Notes under the pieces: generated by a model
The model's database searches: none
Told to the model about the DNA's origin: nothing
Seen by the model: the letters and a program-made list of their open reading frames with translations, nothing else
NCBI RefSeq assembly: GCF_900107535.1
Contig: NZ_FNRA01000002.1
Span: 310,001 to 374,000 of the forward strand
DNA: 64,000 nt
Direction of reading: 5' to 3'
DNA from: Pedobacter hartonius
GTDB taxonomy: Bacteria > Bacteroidota > Bacteroidia > Sphingobacteriales > Sphingobacteriaceae
Made by a program: the position numbers and the translations under genes
Part shown: positions 1 through 9,444 of the stretch, one piece after another
How positions within the stretch are numbered: position 1 is the stretch's first letter
How the letters are laid out: each line of letters starts with the position of its first letter

Positions 1-898
1 CCCTGAAGTGTGGCATATAAAAACTATGTACAACATCCTTACTGGTCAGGATTAGTCTTACCGGTTTGTTCACAGGAATAACCATCTCATCAGCGTTCTG
101 ATCGTCAAGGTTGTTTTTGTCTTTAAAATCCATACCCAGACCGTTGGTTCCTGTAATCAGTTTATAATTTTTCAAACCAACTACACCATCAGCACCAGGA
201 TAACGGATCGTCCACAGGAATTGCTGAGAAGTGATCTCAATACTCAGGGGCTTGTTGTTAGGATCATCTACTTTATAAAAGATAGATCTCCATGTTAAAA
301 AGCCCATCAGTACCAATACGGTAAGCACCAATGCAGGAACAATTGTCCAGATACGCTCCAAAGCATTGTTGTGCGGGTAATAATAAGCTTTTCTTTTTCC
401 TGAGTTTCTGTAGTAGAAAGAAAAAAGGAATAATGTGATATGCGTTCCGATGAATACAATGGTGGTCAGGATCAGTGTGATGTTAAACATCGAGTCGATC
501 TTTTTACCGTGCTCAGAAGCTGCATCAGGAAGGATCATATTTCCGTGAACAGTATATTCGAAATAAACACCTGCTAAACCAGCAATTAAGAAAAGGACGA
601 ATATAATACCGTTAACAGTGTTCCAGTTGATACTGTCAGGTTTATCCTGCGCTTCACGTGTCAGTTCATATACCCTGATTGCTTTTCCTACTATTGCTAT
701 AAATAAACAAAGCAGTAAAAATAACATGGCATAAAAAGCAACCGATTTATAGATCGGAAACATATCAATCGGTTTCGGGGCGGCTGTAGCGGCGCCGGCG
801 GCTGCTTCCTGTGCAAATGCGCTGGTATTTGCAAACACAGTAACGAGTACTGCAAGGGCCGCCATTGTCTTATTGCTTATAAATTTTCTTAAACTCAT
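1..898 (-). CDS. coxB: Cytochrome c oxidase subunit II, 3' end beyond window
   Basis: Subunit II of a haem-copper oxidase; it takes electrons from cytochrome c (here probably from the neighbouring alternative complex III) through its CuA centre. Translated from the ATG at 898 it gives 299 codons and is still open at the left edge. Residues 1-29 form a signal peptide ending SAFA before Gln30, and hydrophobic segments typical of subunit II follow. The last visible residues, VVHSFYMPHFR, match the family motif that carries the first CuA histidine; the rest of the CuA site lies outside the window. It starts 66 bases after actF on the same strand, so it probably belongs to the same respiratory transcription unit. 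The identity is firm; only the truncation by the window edge is a limitation. Confidence 0.93.
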   Translation of the reverse strand, partial: MSLRKFISNKTMAALAVLVTVFANTSAFAQEAAAGAATAAPKPIDMFPIYKSVAFYAMLFLLLCLFIAIVGKAIRVYELTREAQDKPDSINWNTVNGIIFVLFLIAGLAGVYFEYTVHGNMILPDAASEHGKKIDSMFNITLILTTIVFIGTHITLFLFSFYYRNSGKRKAYYYPHNNALERIWTIVPALVLTVLVLMGFLTWRSIFYKVDDPNNKPLSIEITSQQFLWTIRYPGADGVVGLKNYKLITGTNGLGMDFKDKNNLDDQNADEMVIPVNKPVRLILTSKDVVHSFYMPHFR

Positions 899-964
899 TT
901 TCTTAAAAGTAGTACGATGTACTTCTACTATACTATTAATTTATATACTCTCTAACCCAACCAA

Positions 965-2182
965 TTACAAATGGTGATTCAAGCTCTCCTGCAAAAGAGG
1001 GTGATTCTTTGCAATTAATGGTTTCTTACTTAATGCAGTCAATACTGTAAAGGTAAACAAGCCTATAAAACCAATAGCTGTTCCTATTTCAATAATTCCG
1101 AATCCATTGGTTCCGTCTTCAACCGTACCCGGCATGATCATCTGGTAATAATCAACCCAGTGACCACAAAGTACAATGATAGATACAACCAGCAGGATGT
1201 TTTCTTTCCTTTTATTATCACGGTCCATCAGCAACAGTACCGGTGACAAGAAGTTCATTACAAGATTAAGGAAGAACCAGAACTTATAAAATTCAAATCG
1301 TTTGTAAAAATACACAGTTTCTTCCGGCATGTTAGCATAATAGATCAACATAAATTGAGCAAACCATACATAAGTCCAGAAAATGGAGAATCCGAAGATA
1401 AACTGTCCCAGGTTATGAAGGTGGCTGTTATTCACCCATTGCATGTAACCAGCTTTCCTCAGCAGGATGATGATCACGGCCATTGTTGCCAGACTGCTTA
1501 CCCACATTGCAGCGAAGTTATACCATCCGAACATGGTAGAGAACCAGTGTGCTTCCAATGACATCACTGTATCAAAAGCAAATATTGGTGTAGTGAATCC
1601 GTAGATCACTAAAAATATACAAGAGTATTTAAAACTTTTAGTGTAAGAATTTAAACCGCCTTCCAGATCTTCATTGTTAGACAACTTGGTCAGCAACATA
1701 GAGAATATGCTATAAATTCCGAGGAATATCACCTGGCGTCCCATAAAGAAGGGAACATTCAGGAAAGCAGATTTGCCATCGATCAGTTTATCATAGTTCG
1801 GGCTGTTAGGGTCGGTTAAACCATCTGCATGCCAGTGGTGATACAGGTTGTGTGTATACAGACCCGCACCGATCACCGCGATCAGGATCACTACTGCGAT
1901 AGGCAGTGTTTTTGCCATAGCCTGAGGTACACGCAGTATGGATGCTGACCATCCAGCCTGTGCGACAAACTGAACAGCTAAAAAGAATGTGCCCGACATA
2001 CATACACAAGCAAAGTAATATGCCATTAATAACAGGTTGCCGAATGTCCGCTCATGAAGTTCATGATCAGAAAAACCGTAAGCTATACATGCGAGACCGA
2101 TTAAGATACCGACTATACTTAAAGTTTTAGCCTTTCCTGTAAACTCAAACTGCTCAGTTAAATTATAATTGTGAGTTCCCAT
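965..2182 (-). CDS. actF: Alternative complex III subunit ActF (NrfD-like membrane subunit)
   Basis: Integral membrane subunit of the quinol:cytochrome c / high-potential acceptor oxidoreductase called alternative complex III (ACIII). The 405-residue protein is almost entirely hydrophobic, with about ten predicted membrane helices and no cofactor-binding cysteines, as expected for ActF, the second NrfD-like subunit beside ActC. It is the last act gene and ends 66 bases before coxB. It starts 14 bases after the stop of actE. Gene order actA-B-C-D-E-F matches characterised ACIII operons. The subunit letter is assigned by position and by family resemblance; ActC and ActF are distant paralogues, so order is what separates them. 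Confidence 0.9.
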   Translation of the reverse strand: MGTHNYNLTEQFEFTGKAKTLSIVGILIGLACIAYGFSDHELHERTFGNLLLMAYYFACVCMSGTFFLAVQFVAQAGWSASILRVPQAMAKTLPIAVVILIAVIGAGLYTHNLYHHWHADGLTDPNSPNYDKLIDGKSAFLNVPFFMGRQVIFLGIYSIFSMLLTKLSNNEDLEGGLNSYTKSFKYSCIFLVIYGFTTPIFAFDTVMSLEAHWFSTMFGWYNFAAMWVSSLATMAVIIILLRKAGYMQWVNNSHLHNLGQFIFGFSIFWTYVWFAQFMLIYYANMPEETVYFYKRFEFYKFWFFLNLVMNFLSPVLLLMDRDNKRKENILLVVSIIVLCGHWVDYYQMIMPGTVEDGTNGFGIIEIGTAIGFIGLFTFTVLTALSKKPLIAKNHPLLQESLNHHL

Positions 2183-2196
2183 TTATATCTGCTTTT

Positions 2197-2781
2197 CTAT
2201 TGTATTTGTTGTAATTGTTGAACATACATCACTACTTTCCACCTTTGATCAGGAGTAAGTTGTGAAGCATGCGAACCCATGTTATTTAAACCATACATGA
2301 TGGTATGATAGATCTTTCCTTCAGAAAGGTCCTTCATCAGTCCACCACGTGATGATGCTGCGTCACCATGATAAGCCGGAACACCAGTGAATTTTTCAAT
2401 CTGAACCAGGTGTCCTTTACCATCGCCCTGATCACCATGACATGGAGCGCAGAAAACCGTGAAGTAATGTTTGCCTGATAACAAATTCTGTGGAGATTTT
2501 GGCAATGGGTTTTTAAGGTTCAAACCAGCTGCTTCATATCCTTCTTTGGTATTTGCATATTCATATTTTACAAATCCTATCGGATCAGTATTCGGAGGAG
2601 GAGTCTGGTTGGTCAGTCCGTCGGCAAAATTCTTATTGGCCCTGTTCGGCTTATAAGCAATGTTGTCATACATGTTCCTTGCATACTCTAAACCTCTGCT
2701 CTCTTTATCCCTGCATGCTGACAGCGATGTAACAACCGTAAGAACAACAAATGAGGCCAGAACTATTTTATTCTTATTCAT
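2197..2781 (-). CDS. actE: Alternative complex III subunit ActE, monohaem cytochrome c lipoprotein
   Basis: Monohaem class I cytochrome c of ACIII, thought to pass electrons from ActA towards the oxidase. The start chosen is the ATG at 2781 because it gives a compact lipoprotein signal (MNKNKIVLASFVV... ending LSAC); an in-frame ATG at 2802 would only add seven residues. The haem site is CAPCH, followed by GDQGDGKG, and the likely axial Met lies in NNMGSHA near the C-terminus. Length is 194 residues. The start overlaps the 3' end of actD by 8 bases, which suggests translational coupling. Family and role are well supported by motif and operon position. Confidence 0.9.
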   Translation of the reverse strand: MNKNKIVLASFVVLTVVTSLSACRDKESRGLEYARNMYDNIAYKPNRANKNFADGLTNQTPPPNTDPIGFVKYEYANTKEGYEAAGLNLKNPLPKSPQNLLSGKHYFTVFCAPCHGDQGDGKGHLVQIEKFTGVPAYHGDAASSRGGLMKDLSEGKIYHTIMYGLNNMGSHASQLTPDQRWKVVMYVQQLQQIQ

Positions 2782-3310
2782 AGCTAATATACTTCCTTTC
2801 ATTATGCTTAACTTCTATAGCACCAGCGTCTTTTAATAATCCATCAATTTTACTGTGTTCAGCATTTTGTTGTGCATCAACAGCGATAATAAATCTATCA
2901 TCAGTAGCTCTTAAGTCCATCACTCTTGGTGCTCTTCCGGGGAAAAGGTGGGTTGATGCATAATAAGACAATACTAAACCAAATGCTGTAAACAAAATGG
3001 TAAGCTCAAACATGATCGGAATAAAATCCGGCAATGCAAAGGCAGGCTTACCACCAATATTATTTCTCCAGTCTACTACCGAGGTAAGATAGATCAGCGC
3101 AAACGCTGACGCTGTACCGGTTATCCCGCAGAAAAATGCGAGGATATCCAGTCTGGATCTTTTAATTCCTAATTTGGCTTCGATGCCGTGGATGGGCATA
3201 GGCGTATAAACATCATAGATCTTAATGTTGTTCTCCTGTAACTTTTCAATGCCGTGCATCATTTCGTCAGGATCGCCAAAACTGCCTAAAATATATTTGA
3301 TATTACTCAT
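2774..3310 (-). CDS. actD: Alternative complex III subunit ActD (DUF3341)
   Basis: Small membrane subunit of ACIII. The 178-residue protein has a soluble N-terminal region (GSFGDPDEMMHGIEKL...) followed by two membrane helices at about residues 55-80 and 92-115, then a soluble tail, which is the DUF3341/ActD plan. Its catalytic role is not defined in the family; it helps hold the complex together in the membrane. It sits 2 bases after actC and overlaps actE by 8 bases. Confidence 0.9.
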   Translation of the reverse strand: MSNIKYILGSFGDPDEMMHGIEKLQENNIKIYDVYTPMPIHGIEAKLGIKRSRLDILAFFCGITGTASAFALIYLTSVVDWRNNIGGKPAFALPDFIPIMFELTILFTAFGLVLSYYASTHLFPGRAPRVMDLRATDDRFIIAVDAQQNAEHSKIDGLLKDAGAIEVKHNERKYISYE

Positions 3311-3312
3311 TG

Positions 3313-4785
3313 TTATATTTTTGCGTATTCTTCTTGTTTAACACTATCAAATTTCTCTAAAGATTCCACGTATTCTTTAACGTGAACTTTGTCCAGGTGA
3401 CCATCTTTGATCTGGGCCATTTTGGCCTGCTCACTCGATGATTTAAGCAATAACTTAACCTCCGCAATCGCGATCGAAGGCAGTACCCTTAAGAACAACA
3501 GGAATAACGTAAAGAATACCCCGATTGAACCTACAAAGACACTCACGTCTACCCATGTAGGATAGAACATCGCCCAGCTTGACGGAAGGTAATCACGGTG
3601 AAGTGAAGTCACGATAATTACAAAACGCTCAAACCACATACCGATGTTTACCACGATAGACAGGATCCACGTTGCAGGAATGCTCAGACGGATCTTTTTA
3701 AACCAGAGCAGCTGTGGAGAAATTACGTTACAGGTCATCATCATCCAGTATGCCCACCAGTAAGGACCGGTTGAACGGTTAACGAATGCATAAGCCTCAT
3801 ATTCAGAACCTGAATACCAGGCGATGAAGAATTCAGTGATATAAGCCACACCTACAATCGATCCTGTTAAAATGATGATCTTATTCATCGATTCAATGTG
3901 GAACATGGTGATGTAGTTTTCCAGTCCCAATACCTTACGTGCAACCAGTAATAAGGTTAACACCATGGCGAAACCGGAGAAGATCGCACCCGCAACAAAG
4001 TACGGAGGGAAAATCGTCGTGTGCCATCCCGGAATAACCGAAGTAGCAAAGTCCATTGATACAATCGTGTGTACAGAAAGTACAAGTGGTGTTGAAATAC
4101 CGGCAAGGATCAGGGACACGGTCTCAAAACGCTGCCATGTTTTTACGTTACCACTCCATCCGAAAGAGAAGATAGAATAGATCTTGCGGCGTAATCCTGT
4201 AGCACGGTCACGGATAGTAGCGATATCAGGAAGTAAACCTGTGTACCAGAATAACAGTGATACAGAGAAGTAAGTAGAGATCGCAAACATATCCCAAACC
4301 AGCGGTGAGTTAAAGTTAACCCATAGTGAACCGAACTGATTGGGTAAAGGTAAGACCCAATACGCTAACCATGGTCTTCCCATGTGGGATACAACATATG
4401 TTGCGGCACAGATTACGGCGAAAATTGTCATCGCTTCCGCTGATCTGTTGATGGAGTTCCTCCAGTTCTGACGGAAGAGCAAAAGTACAGCTGAGATCAG
4501 TGTCCCGGCGTGACCAATACCTACCCACCATACGAAACCGGTGATATCCCATGCCCATCCTACGGTTTTATTTAACCCCCAGGATCCGATACCGTTCCAG
4601 AAAGTATAACTTACAGCTACCAGCCATAAGGTAGCTCCGCAAAGAGCCAAGATAAAACCTATCCACCAGGCCTTATTAGGCTTATTTTCAACCGGATCTA
4701 AAATATCGCTCGTAATCTGAGCATACGTGATATCCTGTCCGGTGATCAGTGGTTCTCTTAATATTGATTCGTTATGTCCTGACAT
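3313..4785 (-). CDS. actC: Alternative complex III subunit ActC (NrfD-like quinol-binding subunit)
   Basis: NrfD/PsrC-type membrane subunit of ACIII, about ten helices in 490 residues. In the family this subunit, lying next to the iron-sulfur protein ActB, carries the quinol oxidation site. Residues 1-20 include a soluble N-terminal stretch (REPLITGQDITYAQIT) and the C-terminal ~50 residues are charged and probably cytoplasmic. It is placed 23 bases after actB and 2 bases before actD, in one operon. ActF in the same operon is its paralogue. Confidence 0.92.
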   Translation of the reverse strand: MSGHNESILREPLITGQDITYAQITSDILDPVENKPNKAWWIGFILALCGATLWLVAVSYTFWNGIGSWGLNKTVGWAWDITGFVWWVGIGHAGTLISAVLLLFRQNWRNSINRSAEAMTIFAVICAATYVVSHMGRPWLAYWVLPLPNQFGSLWVNFNSPLVWDMFAISTYFSVSLLFWYTGLLPDIATIRDRATGLRRKIYSIFSFGWSGNVKTWQRFETVSLILAGISTPLVLSVHTIVSMDFATSVIPGWHTTIFPPYFVAGAIFSGFAMVLTLLLVARKVLGLENYITMFHIESMNKIIILTGSIVGVAYITEFFIAWYSGSEYEAYAFVNRSTGPYWWAYWMMMTCNVISPQLLWFKKIRLSIPATWILSIVVNIGMWFERFVIIVTSLHRDYLPSSWAMFYPTWVDVSVFVGSIGVFFTLFLLFLRVLPSIAIAEVKLLLKSSSEQAKMAQIKDGHLDKVHVKEYVESLEKFDSVKQEEYAKI

Positions 4786-4808
4786 AATGTATTTTCTTTA
4801 ATATCAGC

Positions 4809-7800
4809 TTACGCTTGTATTGTTGGTAATGAATCTGTGTTTCTAATTTTAGTCATGTAACCGATACCAGGTTGTGTGTTTACCTCTTCCAGTACATAGT
4901 AGATACGCTCACTACGTAGTGCTTTCGATACTTCCGATTCCGCATCGTTAGCATCACCGAAGATGATTGCATTGGCTGAACAGGCTTGCTGGCACGCCAT
5001 TTTGATATCTCCGTCTTTCAGCGGGCGTTTTTCCAGTTTAGCGGATAATTTACCAGCCTGAATACGTTGGATACACATTGAGCATTTCTCCATTACCCCT
5101 CTTGAACGGGCAGTAACATCAGGATTAAGCACCAGTTGTGTGAACTCATTGTTCAGGTAGTTATCAAAACGTGAATCGTTCCAGTAGTTGAACCAGTTGA
5201 AACGACGAACTTTGTACGGGCAGTTATTTGCGCAGTAACGTGTTCCTACACAACGGTTATAAGCCATCATGTTCAGACCGTCTGAAGAGTGGGTGGTAGC
5301 CAGTACCGGACAAACCGTTTCACACGGAGCGTGGTCACAATGCTGACATAACATCGGCTGGTGAACAACAGTCACGTGGTCAAGGTTCTCCATATGGGCG
5401 ATCTCTTTTTCTTCAGATACGCTTTTGTCACCTTCTTCATAACTGTAGTAACGGTCAATACGGATCCAGTGCATCTCTCTGCGTCTGCGAACCTCATCAC
5501 GTCCTACTACAGGGATATTGTTTTCTACGTTACAGGCAACGATACAAGAACCACAGCCGGTACAGGCATTCAGATCGATTGCCATCACCCAGTTATTTCC
5601 TGGTTTTTCGTATTTATCCCACAGATCGTAAGATTTATGTCCTTCTTCTTTCTTACCGGTTCCGGCAGCAGGATTCTTTTTGTATTCGGTAAAGCTCGCT
5701 TCACGAATAATATTTCTTCCTTCGAAAGAGTGGTGTGTCTGTGTTTGTGCCAGTTCGTAAGTACCGCCCGTTTTACTGATTGTTACCGTAGTGGCGTACT
5801 GTAATGTACCGTTTACGAAACTCAGGAACGGGTAAGCATTCTTACCAACATTATCACCTGCTTTACCCACTTTCGTACGTCCGTATCCTAAAGCGATAGA
5901 AGCCGTACCCTGTGCCTGTCCCGGTTGTACGAGAACTGGTAAAATGATCGTGTAACCGTTACTTCCTTTTACTTCAACAAGGTCAAATTCATTGATTCCA
6001 AGTTTCTCAGCAAATTTAGGCGCAAGGGCAACATAGTTATCCCAGGTCACTTTAGAAACCGGATCAGGTAATTCCTGCAGGAAAGCGTTGTTTGCATGTT
6101 TACCATCACGCATTGCTACGTTTTCGTAAATTTCCAGTTCGATGTCTTTAGACAGGGATTTGCTGGTATTTACTACCGAAGGAGCAACTGCAGCCAGTGA
6201 AAGGTTGAATGTATAGGTTCCTGCTGGTTTTGCAGGAGCGGTGAACACTCCTGTCTGCAACAATTCATTCCAGGTTTTACCTAAACCAGGTAATATGTTT
6301 TTCTCCCAGTTGTTACGAACATACTGGTAGTAATCTTTAACAGGAGCGTTAGACCAGATCAGTAAACTCTGTTCTGCCTGACGTGAATCAAACACAGGGT
6401 TAATCGTTGGCTGAACGATCGAATATGTTCCCTCGTAGCTGCTTGCATCGCCCCATGCTTCCAGATAGTTCTGGTTGGTTGCGATCACATCACATAAAGT
6501 AGAAGTTTCATCTTTACGGTCAGAGAAAGATACTTTCAACGGCACCTTGCTCAAACCTTCGGTAAAGGCTTTGGCATTGGCCACATCGTAAGCAGGGTTG
6601 GTATCCAGGAAGAAAACAGCAGCAACTTCGCCTCTGTTCATCTCATTCTGGAACTCTGCAAATTCAGCATCATTACCGGAGTAACGTTTCGAAGGATTAT
6701 CAAGATCGATCGTTGTACCATAACTGCCGATAGCGGAGTTGATGGCATTCACAAGGATCTGTGTAGAAACATCGTTCGATCCGCAGACAACCAGTGCTTT
6801 TCCTTTTTGCTGAACTAATTCCTTAGCAACTAATTTTAATGCCTTATCAGCAGTAACATTGTTCGGCAATCCGCCACCTGCAAGGTTAGCACCGGTGATC
6901 GCATTATATAAGGTAATTAACGCAGGGCCCTGTTCAGATAATTTAACCGGGATACGTGTATCTGCATTGGTACCTGTCATGCTCATTCCAGCTTCGAACT
7001 GGAAGTGACGTGACATTTTACCTTTTGCAAGTGTTTTATAATTTCTGTTCTCTATATACTGAGAAGTAAACTCTTCTCCGCTGATCCAGGTTCCCAGGAA
7101 GTCAGCCCCAAAACTAACTACAAGATCAGCCTTATGGAAATTGTATTTAGGGATTATTGCCTTTCCAAAACTATTCTCGTTCGCTTTGATGATACCCGTA
7201 TAAGATATCGCATCATACTGAACATGTTTGGTAGTAGGATAAGCAGCAATAAAATCGGCCACTACTGCCTGGGTAGACGGGCTGTATACAGATGAGGAAA
7301 CGATTCTGATTTTTTTGCCTGAAGCTTTTGCCTTCGCTAATTCTGCACTTACAAATGCATCTACTTTAGACCAGGTAGTTTCATCATTCTTTAAAACCGG
7401 GGTTTTAAGTTTTGAAACGTCATACAGGTCCAGCACTGAAGCCTGGGCTACAGCATCAGTACCGCAATTGAACTGGCCTGCATTAGGATTTGGTTCAATT
7501 TTGATAGGACGTCCTTCTCTGGTCTTCACCAATATACTTTGTCCGTTAAAACTGGATACATAGTAATTCGGGATACCCGGGATCACTTCTTCTGGTTTAA
7601 TCAGATAAGGGATTGATTTGTGTATCGGAGCAGGCTGACAAGCCGCAAGTGTAACCGCACCAAGACCAAAGCCAAGGGCTTTTAAAAAGTCACGGCGCGG
7701 GGTTACTGTACTTAACCCTGCTTCATTTAAAACATCTTCTATTGGAAGCGGCTCTGCGAATTCGTTTTTATTGATTTCAACAAAATCGGAGGTCTTGTTA

Positions 7801-7841
7801 AATTCCTCTAAGCCTTTCCAGTATTTTTTATTGCTTTCCAT
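4809..7841 (-). CDS. actB: Alternative complex III subunit ActB (molybdopterin-oxidoreductase-like plus Fe-S ferredoxin domain)
   Basis: Large peripheral subunit of ACIII, 1010 residues. Residues 49-68 hold a Tat-type twin-Arg signal (RRDFLKALGFGLGAVTLAAC) with Cys68 in lipobox position, so the protein may be both Tat-exported and lipidated. The middle part resembles molybdopterin oxidoreductases but the family has lost the cofactor. The C-terminal third has four cysteine clusters: CTGCGSCIVAC, CQHCDHAPCETVCP, CVGTRYCANNCP and CSMCIQ...CQQAC. In the third, Thr replaces the second Cys of the usual CxxCxxC spacing, matching the [3Fe-4S] cluster known in ActB beside three [4Fe-4S] clusters. It starts 52 bases after actA and 23 bases before actC. 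Confidence 0.94.
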   Translation of the reverse strand: MESNKKYWKGLEEFNKTSDFVEINKNEFAEPLPIEDVLNEAGLSTVTPRRDFLKALGFGLGAVTLAACQPAPIHKSIPYLIKPEEVIPGIPNYYVSSFNGQSILVKTREGRPIKIEPNPNAGQFNCGTDAVAQASVLDLYDVSKLKTPVLKNDETTWSKVDAFVSAELAKAKASGKKIRIVSSSVYSPSTQAVVADFIAAYPTTKHVQYDAISYTGIIKANENSFGKAIIPKYNFHKADLVVSFGADFLGTWISGEEFTSQYIENRNYKTLAKGKMSRHFQFEAGMSMTGTNADTRIPVKLSEQGPALITLYNAITGANLAGGGLPNNVTADKALKLVAKELVQQKGKALVVCGSNDVSTQILVNAINSAIGSYGTTIDLDNPSKRYSGNDAEFAEFQNEMNRGEVAAVFFLDTNPAYDVANAKAFTEGLSKVPLKVSFSDRKDETSTLCDVIATNQNYLEAWGDASSYEGTYSIVQPTINPVFDSRQAEQSLLIWSNAPVKDYYQYVRNNWEKNILPGLGKTWNELLQTGVFTAPAKPAGTYTFNLSLAAVAPSVVNTSKSLSKDIELEIYENVAMRDGKHANNAFLQELPDPVSKVTWDNYVALAPKFAEKLGINEFDLVEVKGSNGYTIILPVLVQPGQAQGTASIALGYGRTKVGKAGDNVGKNAYPFLSFVNGTLQYATTVTISKTGGTYELAQTQTHHSFEGRNIIREASFTEYKKNPAAGTGKKEEGHKSYDLWDKYEKPGNNWVMAIDLNACTGCGSCIVACNVENNIPVVGRDEVRRRREMHWIRIDRYYSYEEGDKSVSEEKEIAHMENLDHVTVVHQPMLCQHCDHAPCETVCPVLATTHSSDGLNMMAYNRCVGTRYCANNCPYKVRRFNWFNYWNDSRFDNYLNNEFTQLVLNPDVTARSRGVMEKCSMCIQRIQAGKLSAKLEKRPLKDGDIKMACQQACSANAIIFGDANDAESEVSKALRSERIYYVLEEVNTQPGIGYMTKIRNTDSLPTIQA

Positions 7842-7893
7842 TTAAGCTATATTACTGTTTATCGAACGTTCTTTTTTATTAAACTCTACTCTA

Positions 7894-9192
7894 TTAATAG
7901 TGACATTTGCCACACTCTATTCCACCTAAAGCTGCAGGTGTTAATTTCTCACCTTTTTTGATCTTCTCATGTGCAGCAATGATCTTCGTATAGAAAGCAT
8001 TGTCTTTTACTTCTAATTTGGTGTCTTTGTGACAGTTGATACACCATTTCATGGTCAGCGGAGAGTACTGATAGATCTCTGCCATGGTATTAACCGGTCC
8101 GTGACAGGCAAAGCATACCGGTTCGTTAGGTTTCAGGCCTTTTTCTTTACGGATAGCTTCTTCAGCTACAACAACGTGTTGCGAGTGATTGAAATAAGCA
8201 AAATCAGGAAGGTTGTGCACCTGAACCCATTCAATTGGTTTTTCTTTCGACTTGTCATAAGTCATTTTATCCGCATCGTAACCCAGTGCATTGTAGATCT
8301 TCTGAATCTCAGGAGAGATATTCCCGTCGTGGCTGTCCCTTGCCTGAACCTGTTTGTGACAGTTCATACAAACGTTAAGTGAAGGTATCGTTGCGTTCCT
8401 GGATTCGAAAGCACCTGCGTGGCAATACTGACAATCGATCTGGTTGACACCTGCGTGCAGTTCGTGAGAGAACTTAATCGGCTGTGTTGGCTGGTAACCG
8501 GTATTCACACCAGTATCCCACATACCCATCCATCCCCATGAACCTAGACTGATCACTAAACACAGGATAAAGAAGAAAATGAATTTTTTGTTCTTGAACA
8601 ACTGCCCGATGCCAGCCGCCATAGAAACACTCTCTTCCTCAACGATCACTACGCCTTGTTTCTGCAGGATCAAACGTTCCAGCATTTTAATTGCGCGGCC
8701 CAGGATCACCAATACTACGATGGAGATCAGGATCACTGCAACTACTCCTGCAAGAGAGAAGTTTGAAACTTCCTCAGATGCACCTGCGCCGGCGCCGGCA
8801 GCATCACCTGCTTTTTTTGGCTCACCTGCTTTAATGTAAGCAAGAATGTTTTTGATATCAACCGGAGTTAATGTAGGGAATGCGGTCATCTCCGCATTTG
8901 GGTTCCATTTAGACTCTTCAACTGCTTCCTTATCACCTGATGCGATAAATGCCGGAGCGTTGTTAATCCATTTCAATAAAAAGGCTTCGCTCTTCAGTGG
9001 GATGGCAGTCTGCAGTGCAGGACCAATCAGATCGCGGTCCAGAGCATGACATGAAGTACATTTTTCCTTAAAGAGCGTTCTTCCCGCTGCTGCGTCTTGT
9101 GCTTGTGTACCTGAAACGATTAAAACAGATAGAGCCGTGAACATAAATGCCGACTTCCAAACTCTTCTAATGATCAATGAGATATTCCTCAT
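7894..9192 (-). CDS. actA: Alternative complex III subunit ActA, multihaem cytochrome c (six CXXCH)
   Basis: Membrane-anchored multihaem cytochrome c, first gene of the act operon. The start is set at 9192 because it gives a normal signal peptide (MRNISLIIRR... GTQA before Gln32); an ATG at 9237 would add 15 residues. A class I cytochrome domain with CTSCH at residues 45-49 comes first, then a low-complexity linker, two membrane helices (about 147-170 and 203-225), and a multihaem domain with CQYCH, CMNCH, CFACH, CINCH and CGKCH. Total is six haem motifs: the usual pentahaem ActA set plus an N-terminal monohaem domain. A promoter lies upstream at 9275-9308. The role in the electron relay from ActB to the oxidase follows from the family. 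Confidence 0.93.
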   Translation of the reverse strand: MRNISLIIRRVWKSAFMFTALSVLIVSGTQAQDAAAGRTLFKEKCTSCHALDRDLIGPALQTAIPLKSEAFLLKWINNAPAFIASGDKEAVEESKWNPNAEMTAFPTLTPVDIKNILAYIKAGEPKKAGDAAGAGAGASEEVSNFSLAGVVAVILISIVVLVILGRAIKMLERLILQKQGVVIVEEESVSMAAGIGQLFKNKKFIFFFILCLVISLGSWGWMGMWDTGVNTGYQPTQPIKFSHELHAGVNQIDCQYCHAGAFESRNATIPSLNVCMNCHKQVQARDSHDGNISPEIQKIYNALGYDADKMTYDKSKEKPIEWVQVHNLPDFAYFNHSQHVVVAEEAIRKEKGLKPNEPVCFACHGPVNTMAEIYQYSPLTMKWCINCHKDTKLEVKDNAFYTKIIAAHEKIKKGEKLTPAALGGIECGKCHY

Positions 9193-9274
9193 AATGAGTA
9201 TTTTATGCTTTATTTTAAAAAACTGTAACAAACGCAATTGATGTTTAAACTTCTGTTCTCCGTCAAAGCGTCCA

Positions 9275-9308
9275 CAAAAGTAAAATTTATTAATTTACCA
9301 ATGACAAA
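9275..9308 (-). promoter_or_regulatory. Promoter of the act-cox operon
   Basis: On the minus strand a -33 element TTTG (9308-9305) and a -7 element TACTTTTG (9282-9275) are separated by 22 bases, matching the Bacteroidota sigma-A consensus TTG-N17-23-TAnnTTTG. It lies between the terminator of the upstream gene and actA, giving a leader of roughly 75 bases to the ATG at 9192. Confidence 0.7.
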
Positions 9309-9371
9309 GAAATGACAGTAAATACAATTTATAATCATTCTAAACATCGCGTTTTTTATGCTTTAAACGAA

Positions 9372-9405
9372 GAAAATCAGCAATTTTCCAATTTTGCTGA
9401 TTTTC
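9372..9405 (-). terminator. Rho-independent terminator after the deoxyhypusine-synthase-like gene
   Basis: A perfect 12-bp stem (9372-9383 with 9394-9405, GAAAATCAGCAA and its complement) encloses a 10-base loop; on the minus strand the last arm ends in a short T run. It sits 40 bases past the stop codon at 9445 and ahead of the act promoter. Confidence 0.6.
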
Positions 9406-9444
9406 CGATTCTCCATTTTTTTTATAAAAATTTGGAACTTATAA

